NCBI GenBank assembly: GCA_021018815.1
Contig: JAITYX010000146.1
Coordinates: 186,001-250,000 of the forward strand
Length of the DNA: 64,000 nucleotides
DNA from: Talinum fruticosum
Lineage: Eukaryota; Streptophyta; Magnoliopsida; Caryophyllales; Talinaceae
Direction: 5' to 3'
In this document: piece after piece, positions 55,609 through 64,000 of the stretch
How the letters are laid out: each line of letters begins with the position of its first letter
Position numbering within the stretch: position 1 is the stretch's first letter
The notes under the pieces: generated by a model
Seen by the model: only the letters and a program-made list of their open reading frames with translations
Databases searched by the model: none
Told to the model about the DNA's origin: nothing
Translations under genes and position numbers: made by a program

Positions 55609-58370
55609 GTATGTCTCGTTAATCGCTTCTACTCCGTAGTTCTACCTTTTCCTCTTCTAAAACCTCATTCCCCTACTCGCTTAGGGTTTCTAATGCCTCT
55701 CTTTTGTTGCAAATCCCCTTATACAATGCCATCAATTCTGCTACGTAATTTCTAACCTAAGTAGGATTATGACAATAGGTTATGACCCAAATTAGAATAC
55801 TAACACTGTAAATTATCCATGAATAAGCACAAACATATGATGTGTGCGTGTTTGTCTTCTCACCTTTCTCGGCCTCTTTTGCATTGCCCCTGGTGTGTAA
55901 ATTCAAGACGCTTTTACTGTTACATCTCCATGAACCTGCATCTAGTTGTTTAATGAGCATAATGGCTTTGATGCCATCACCTTGTGGATTTTGAATTCTG
56001 ATAGCCAAACCGTAAAAATCAACATTATTCTGGTTTAAAATACTCTATAATCATAAAATTATTCTTGGTTTTCACCCATCACTAGTACCAAAATTTCCCT
56101 CTAGGCTTTACCATTTTCAGGGGGTGACTAGGAGCATATACTGTTTTATATGCCGGGATGGTTTTCAAAAATCAAAACCCATGGCATTTTGCGAGAAGCT
56201 CTCACCATGCTACCCCAAAATCATGTAGATGTGAGGGCTCCAAAGGAAGGAGCACATAGTCACAATTCACTTTGACAACTCTTTGGATATTCCTCCTAAA
56301 TGGCAAAAACTGTGCATAATAACCTTCATTTTAGTTGCCCCTAGAACCTCTCACCAATCTACCACTAAACTATCTTGTTGCATTTAATTATCTAATATAA
56401 ACAATTTTAATCAGTGTCTTCGCTCTATTGGGACTATCTTAATTTCAATATGCTATTCCACGAAACCATAAAAAGGCAGTATGGTGGTGTGTAATATGCT
56501 TTGAACTGGCCAGGAAACATTTTGAGTTTGGAAGAAGTCATGACTTACGATGACAATTAGATATTCTTCCCACACTCCTAACCCAACAACTCTCAGTGTG
56601 ACTCCCGTTTGTGCAAGGTCTAAGGAGATCCAAATGTATATCAACATCCATTTGAGGGACATGTAAACTCATCCCATTTTACCTTTCATACCTCTTACGG
56701 TGTTCTAAATATCCTCCTTGATAATTTTGGGGCATGATTTGACACTGCTGCGCCATTATTTTGGCTTATAATACCCTTTAAACTATTTAGAACAGATGTA
56801 TGTGGAACACTATGACATCAACAGAGGTATACGGTCAGCATTGGCAACTTTCCAGACATACTTCCGAGAATGCTGAGAGTTATTGCTCCTCACTAACAGG
56901 CATAGGGGGCATCCTATATTACCATCCTAGAATGGCTACTAACATTAACACAGCTCAGATCACAAGTCTTGCAATAGCACTTGCCTCCTTGGTCTAGTAA
57001 CCCTTCTCTTTCTAATCAGCATTGTTGCATCAAGGCTCAAGAAGGTTGGCTTTGTGTTTTACTTGTTCTATCAGTGCCAATGTGACAGTGCAGTCCTGGA
57101 GAGTATTCCAACTGGAATCTTCGTTTCTATTTCTTACCTTGATCCCAATTTTACCTGCCACATGTGTATCTTAAGCTTGACTACGTTCCTAATGCTGCAG
57201 CCCAAACTATTTTGTGTTATATTATTTCAACATGTAACTGTTAGCTGCTGCAACTTTGTTTTTGTATTTAATGAGTGTGAGTGAGGGTCACTTGTTTGTT
57301 GCCAGTAAACATGCAACAAGAACCGACCCAAATTCTAGCACGTTGCACAGAGATGGAAATTATAACCAGGTTGGAATTCTCCGAAAACTAAATGGAAATG
57401 CTGGTCAATAGCACTGCCAGGGAGAAACAAGTTTTAGATACATCTATTTAAAAAATAAAAATAAAAAAATTAATGGAACTTAAAGGCCTTATATATATTT
57501 TCTTGGGTGATCACCCTCTCCCTGGGGGAAGTTGTTGCAAACGATAGGAGATAGCCATGGACTTCAGATTTCCCTCTATTATTTTCTTTCACTGCTGGGT
57601 TTTTGTTCCTTTTTTTTTTTGGGGGGGAGGGGTTTGGATCTTGCATTGGCTGTGTGTGGCTATATTCCAACCCTTATGTGCCCTTGAATTAGGTGGGATC
57701 TTTATTGGGTGTTGTTCTTTGAATATTTCTTATGACACTCCAGGTCTTTTTTAATGCCAGTCTCCCTAAGCCGTCTGTTTATATCCTAGCCCACTTCTCA
57801 AATTTCTCCTCCCCCAATTTATTTTGTCAAAAAAGAAAAGAAAGAAAGGATCTTTTACGTTGAAATAAGCCTATAGGGCAGCTGGTTTTCAGCAGAAAAG
57901 ATAGCCTGAGCATGGCGGCTAAAAGTTGTGGTGGCAGCACTGTTCATTAGTTTAAACCATTGTTTTTGGTGGTTAATGGTTAACATTGGAGCAATATATA
58001 GAGAAAAATGTATCTTTAGGTTTCTTGAATGCTTCTGGACTACAAACTTACCATCTTCCACCAAAGATGTTCAGAGTGAGAGATTTGAGAGGCTGCAGTT
58101 TGTGAGGTTGGTTAACTTTAATGGTATAGTACCTGAATGAAATGTTAATTGGGTTTTCACGTCTTGGATGTTGGAAATTCTGAAAAAACAGTCGATGTCT
58201 GCTTGTGTAGAAGACGTGGTAGTTGCTACTTGTGTAAGTTCTAAGCATCTTTCGGTAATTGAACTTCAGTCATAGACTATCAGTTGTCTCATATATTTGC
58301 AACTTCCTGTTCTTTTTTTGGATTGGTGGCATCTACATTTCATTGAAACTCTCTACTCTCTCCACAGAAA

Positions 58371-58458
58371 GAAGCAGTGCTCAAGGCCTGTTCAGAGCTG
58401 CCACCTTCAAAATCGAATAGTATAAATGATAGCACAGAAAAATTTGAGGAAACCAGGC
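58371..58458 (+). other. Weak exon-like segment
   Basis: CTCTCCACAG precedes a frame reading KEAVLKACSELPPSK and NSINDSTEKFEETR, followed by CCAG|GCAAGT, which fits a GC-AG donor. The translation looks protein-like, but I do not recognise it and could not connect it to other exons. Confidence 0.22.
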
Positions 58459-61400
58459 AAGTTTCTTGAACACAACAGAGTCAAAGAGCATGAAATTAAG
58501 GATCTGCAACAGTTATTGTTTTCTATCTCTATGGAGGTCTTTCTTGCTTGAATACTCATGAAACTTTTGGTATGAAATCACATCTACTAAGAAAATCTGA
58601 TTTCCTGAGGTTGACATTCTATTATTAGGTAGCCTATTAAATTATGTGTATATCATGACTTGGATTCTCTGATACTCGTGCAAAGCAGCTAACATCTTGG
58701 ACTCTAATTTGTCCTTTGCATCAGTTCATGAAATTAAATCACCACCACCATCCCATATTTATTGTTGAATCATAGAACATATGAGCATAAGAAATGAAAG
58801 CTATTGTATTAATAGTTTGTTGGTTGAAAGTGGCTTTCCAATCAATACAAGTCTTATAAGTGACTGAAAGTTTTGACAATATTATGGGATGGATAATTTT
58901 AGTCTTTTAACAATTAATATGGACAGAGGGAGTGTTAGTAGTGATTTGCCCCCACCAATATGACTCATGAGCCTTCTTCTATATGGATGTTGCTCTGTTA
59001 TCGTGTGGGTCAAGTAGTAATTGATAGGATTGAGCTTTCAGTATCCATGAGAAGGAATTGCTACTTTTGGCTCCATTCCAGATATGGTGTTGCTCGAATT
59101 ATATCCAGTAGTCAATTTAAGTCATTAGAAAGGCTAAAGTGTTTTCATGTTTACTGCCATAGATGGATGCAAGAGATAAGCTATTGACAATCCTGAAGTG
59201 CAATGACTTTTAGAACCACATAACTGCCTGTAAGCGGGGGATCAGATTGGCTTGTTGGAATATAAAGTCATTTTTGGCTGGACATGAGGGATCATGCCTT
59301 GTAATGAGTAAAGAGGAACTCCACTACAGGGTATTCTTCTGCTTAGAATTAGATGAGTGCTTTTATGTCAGCGTAGGCTGTCAAGTGTTGGGCGTATTAT
59401 ATAAGTCTTTAGCTCAGAATTTTCATATGAGTATTTGTTTCTTGGTTGGTCATAGTGATGGCGCCCTTTCAGGTACTGAAAAGTTGGGTAAAATTATTGG
59501 GTTTCTGGATGGAAGCTTTGGCGTTTCAGTTTGTTTTTGGGATTATTCTACGGTACCATCTGATGCAATTTGGTGGTCTATGATGGCATGAAAGTGAATT
59601 GAAGAATACGTACAAATGTCAGGGACAATTTTGTATTTTTTTTTAAAGTGAGTATGACAATTCCTTTTGAGGCTAATTTTGGAACTAAGAATCTAAGAAA
59701 ATTCTTAAATTAGGATTTTTGAGGTGACAAACAAGAATTTTAATTTGTTAACCCCCCCCGCCCACCCTCCCCTTCAAAAAAAAAAAAAAAAAAAAGAAAA
59801 GAAGGAAAGAAAGTTCTAGCTCAATATGTTATGAATTTGTAGATGAGCTTTAACATATTCTATGTGCTAACAGCTAATGATAAACACGTACCCTAGGGGT
59901 AGCAAATAGCAATGAAAGCAACATCAGGTTCCCTATTTACAAGGAATTTTATCAAGTTGAAAGGAGCTAGACGAGCAGTGAGCATGAATGAGAGTTATTT
60001 CTCTTCAGTACTATTTTTCAAAGGAAAGTTTTGTTAAGGAAGTGAACTCATTAATTTTAGGACAATTTGAGAGATTTCTTCAACATTAAGATCTCTATTT
60101 TGTGGTGTCATGGGGTTTGGTAATAAGACTGGTGTCCTCTCCTATTCATGTGGCAATGTCCTTGTTCACAAAAGCAGTACTGTGGAGTAGAGAAGGAACT
60201 TAATAGGAGGATTGCAGAAGCCTCAAGAAGCAAGTGAAATAATCGACAACAATTAATAAAGACTGCCTTTGTGACTGTAAATAAGGTGGGTTTGCAAATG
60301 AGGTACAAGTAAGACCTACCTACAAGGATTTTTGTGAATCCAGTTCTCAGTAATATTTGAGTTTAAGCTATCTAAGTGGCCAAAATAGCAGCACAATATT
60401 AAGGGCTAGGATGATTGAACGGAGAACAACTTTTTGGGTAAGATCAAGGACACAAACATGTTACCATGTGGGAAATTCCCTGGTGGAAGAGCTGAATATG
60501 GAGAGTGGTTATGGATCCTTCAAAAGTTTAAAAATTGATTATATGAACCGAACATCGGATATTTATTGATCAAAAGTTTAGAAGGGATAGATGATTAGGT
60601 ATCAAAGGATGGTGATAGACATAACTGGATGAGGTGATTATGAGTGTAATTGTAAAGAAATTTCGTTTTGATAGATGGTAACTATTTGGTTCTTGTTTTT
60701 AGGACGGTTCCTAGTGTAGAAAGCTGCATCTTTTATTTAGATTGAATCAATCTATAGGTTTGTTTATTTATGTTTTTAAAAAGGAACTTTTAGGTGATTT
60801 TTAATTGCTGATAAAAGTTTGTTTAATTCCAGCAATTACCATAAGAACAGTAAATGCCAAATCATTCAGTGCTGAATGAAAGATGTGAAATTATGCTAAA
60901 TTTGATGATGGACTAGGAAGATAAATGTATTCATTCTTGAACATAGTTGGTTGTTGATCTGGGTAACATCTATCGTATTCATATTGAATAGGATGTATGG
61001 CCCTTGTTTTCTTAGCTGTAAGGCTTTATGTCTAAAGCCTGTAGCTTTCTTTTATGTACGAGAAGTGATAGAAGTGGAAGGGAGTGAGTGATAGAGGTGA
61101 TGAATTATTTGTTATATGACGTAATGGTAAGCAAATAGGAATCGTAAAACGTAAGAGTAAGTGAGAGGAAAGCTTTGATTTTGAGCGCTAGTTGTTTTTT
61201 TGTTATAATTGATGGAGTTTTGGAACTAAATGAAGAGGTAATTGCCTGAAATGATCGTAGCTATTGGATGTACTTTTCCCCCTCTTTGTCCCTTTTCTCT
61301 TTTTCATTGCCAAATGATGGAATTACCTGTTGCTTAATTTCCTTCTCATTAGCTGGATTCTGAAAAAAGAAGCTGAACTTTCCTCTTTCTTTTCTTGTCT

Positions 61401-62994
61401 TTGAATTACTGATCAGTTGCTTTTGGTTCCGTTCCCAACCCCCTCCCTCCCCCTCTTCCCCCAAAAACAGGAAAAAAGAAGGAAAAAAAAGATTGAAAAA
61501 TACATTGGAAAAGAGAGATAAAGACTTTTCATATTCCGTCCATGTATGATATCTCCATGGTCATATTGGTTGTTGCCGACTTGCAGCTGCCATGTGCATA
61601 TCATTTGAGGAGCTTATGAGCTTCTAATTCCATCCCTCCAAATTCAATTTGACCTCTTGGATATGCAACTATCATTCCCCTCTCTCCCTTTTCTTATCGC
61701 CTCAAAAATTAAAATTGACATGTAAACTCCCACTCTTGCTGATATTCAAACTTGCCCTCTTAACATCACTCTTCTCTTGCTGCTATGATGCTGGAGGGAA
61801 CTGTTACCCACCATATACCTCTAAATTGCATCATATTAGTCTTTCTGCCCCCTTTCCTCTTAATATTGTGTATTGTGTTTGTCTTCAGGGCACAAAGTCT
61901 AGGTGTAGGGTTTAGATTCAAGTGATGTAGTTTCCAAGTGTTTAAATTTGAGGACTGATGCTAATACTTGGAGATAGAAGATTAGAACAGTCTACATAAT
62001 AATAAGTAAATCAACTACGGAGGATAGAAGACGGGAAGAGGGCCTTCCACTTGGACCTAGTTGTAAGCTCAACATGCAGGGCGGACATGAAGCTGAGGTC
62101 TGTTTAACCTCTGACAATTTGGTAATGGGGATTGTATTGTATCCTAGTAGGGTTAATCAGTTACATAGGATATATTTGAAGGAAACATGTGGTTATATTC
62201 TTGATTTTTTGTGTTTATGCTCCAGCCCTAGACTTAGGCAGGACAGTCATGCCGGATGGTGGCTACAACTAACCGGTACTTGTTTTAGCAATCTTGAGTT
62301 GATATAAGATGTAAGTGCACAGAACAATTATAAAGTGAAATATAAAATTAAAGTAGCACAAGATAAATATAAAATTTGTGCAACAAGTTCAAGTTGAACA
62401 GAAGCAGGCAAAGGCAATGGAAATGGATGCACAGTAAAAGTGGTGGAATTTTCAGAGGGAGAGAGAGAAGCATGTCAAAACTACACTAATTGATTGATGA
62501 ATCAATTCCCTGTCTGCCAATGCCAGGAAAACCACGACACCTTACCACGATGTGAATATTAATACCGATATTGCCCTTGTTATGTTGTAACCAAGGTTAA
62601 ATGACTACATTACATGGCCCTCCAAATTCTTAATGATGAGAGGAAATCCTTGTGTAATTGTGTTAGTAGTTAGTAGTAGTCCTATGTGAACGCTAAAAGC
62701 TTAAATTTGAGGGACCCCCATTACATTCCATTCCATTCCTTTGATGTAATTGACCTTAGTGATCAGGCAGGGAGATGCAGGTGATGGCGAAGAGGCTAAA
62801 AGGAAGGGTTACTCTCTGTTTTTGTGGTCTACCATGACGGCCCCCGACCCACGTGATTGACAATTGCCTCTCTCTCCCCCGCCCCCTCTCTCTTAATTGT
62901 CTTGAAAGTGAAATCTGATTAGTGCGGGTGACGTGAACAACTCCAACATCCATACTCAAATGAAATCCATTGCTGCAAGAAACCTCGATTGGCG

Positions 62995-63016
62995 TTGGCC
63001 TTGGCCTTGGCCTTGG
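62995..63016. repeat. (TTGGCC)n hexamer run
   Basis: About four TTGGCC/TTGGCG units. The Arg-Pro dipeptides in the minus-strand open frame 62756-63034 come from it, which argues against that frame being a gene. Confidence 0.8.
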
Positions 63017-64000
63017 GTCGGGACTGGTCGGCATTAAATTTGCCCCTCCCCCAACCCAACCTTCACAACTGCCCGCCTTCTTCCCTTGTAAATAGTTCTC
63101 CTCCGTCTTCTCGTTTCATTCTTTTCTGCCCAAGAGTTTTTGTATTTCATATCTCTGCATAATCAACCTCTTAATCAACCCTTTCACGTAATCGTCCTCG
63201 TATATTTAGTAATCTTGATAACAAGTTCTACTTCTTTCCTTAGGCAGGCATAGAGTAGATTAGTCAGCTGATGGACTGTGGGCCATCACCCTCAATATTT
63301 TGGACGCGTGTACGAGGCATCCACGCAGCTCTTTTGATTAACCATTACACTAACTTAGCTTGTAATATGTTGTATTAATTAAAATCATGTTGATTAGGGA
63401 AATGATTACCAATTCAAGTCAAGATTCGCTATTTAGTTGGAACCAAATTGGGTGGGAGGATTTTCCCCACCAATTTCTGTTAATATAGACAATACTTTAT
63501 GCTCAACTTCAAAATTTGTTCATTTCACATCATTGCTTTCTTTTAATATTGCACAAAGCTCAATGTATCACTTATATTGTCTACTATTCTATTCAAATTC
63601 AAAGGGTATTTGTGTCCTTAAGAATATATTAGAATATTGAATATAATTTATTGGCCTTTAGCTGTCTGATTAGCTATTGATTTAAAGAATTTGGCTGAAT
63701 TCAGAGCGGCTTTGACACAAGAATTATTCATTGGTTTCTTTATGATTCCACCGTATGCATGCAAATTGAAAAATAAGAGATACAAATATTCCTTGTTTGG
63801 GTGAATTTGAATGTGGTGGGGGGGCTATTTGTTAGGAGATGCAAGAAAGTGCATAGTTATAGTTAAATGTGATGAGTTTGGTTTGGAAGGGTTAAGGTAA
63901 GTGTTTAATTTAAAATAGAAAAGGAATGGGATATGAGAAGGTAGGGATGGGTTGAGCAAGTGCAAGACTCAACATATAGTCTACCAAACAAGTCTTGTGA

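Larger units (their letters stand above)
55609..64000. other. Long stretch without a recognisable gene
   Basis: The open frames here are short and lack protein signatures; the longest, at 59247-59591, translates to a Cys/Phe-rich sequence with no family resemblance I know. Features seen: a poly-C/poly-A junction at 59750-59801, a MITE-like edge (GGACAGAGGGAGTGTTAG) near 58922-58940, a (GGCCTT)n run at about 62995-63016 and low-complexity C/T tracts. A gene with small or fast-evolving exons could be missed. Confidence 0.45.

Noticed and set aside
62756..63034. Arg/Pro-rich minus-strand frame
   Set aside because: Its Arg-Pro run comes from a TTGGCC repeat and the remainder resembles nothing known.

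Overview
This is AT-rich nuclear DNA from a flowering plant, most likely a eudicot. The genes carry GT-AG introns, and the families are plant-specific: a LAX PANICLE 2-like protein, a GEM-like GRAM protein, a CURLY FLAG LEAF 1-like WW protein, a CONSTANS-like B-box/CCT protein, an SERK-ectodomain-like LRR protein and an At2g33490-like protein. Between them lie long intergenic stretches with (TA)n microsatellites, MITE-like repeats, a CACTA transposon and copia debris. There is no sign of bacterial, organellar or viral DNA.

Layout. 1.5-7.6 kb (-): LAX2-like gene in five exons, with a 4.6-kb last intron that holds most of the apparent gene-free DNA. 11.6-16.0 kb: a 4.4-kb non-autonomous CACTA element with a GTA target-site duplication. 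19.8-21.6 kb: two diverged copies of a MITE-like repeat. 22.3-23.3 kb (+): intact three-exon GEM-like GRAM gene with an upstream ORF. 26.0-26.9 kb (-): intact two-exon CFL1-like WW gene. 28.3-30.1 kb (-): decayed Ty1/copia pol fragment. 31.9-33.5 kb (+): CONSTANS-like gene with an intact CCT domain but a frame-broken first exon and a missing second B-box. 34.1-41.8 kb (+): tandem LRR cluster of two decayed copies and one intact seven-exon gene. 43.4-49.0 kb (-): intact nine-exon At2g33490-like gene. 52.8-55.1 kb (-): intron-containing pseudogene of the mitochondrial pyruvate dehydrogenase E1-beta subunit. 55.5-64 kb: no recognisable gene, only one or two weak exon-like pieces.

The genes do not form an operon-like or pathway unit. 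Several (LAX2-like, GEM-like, CFL1-like, COL-like) belong to families acting in development or epidermal patterning, but their adjacency looks incidental. I found no convincing new biological system. The more interesting points are structural: same-sense single-base frame breaks in two otherwise well-preserved genes, an LRR array caught decaying, a non-processed PDH E1-beta pseudogene with a 15-bp repeat at its main lesion, and a CACTA element with an altered terminal base.

Exon coordinates were worked out by hand from splice signals, reading-phase continuity and remembered family consensus. No alignment or database search was run.
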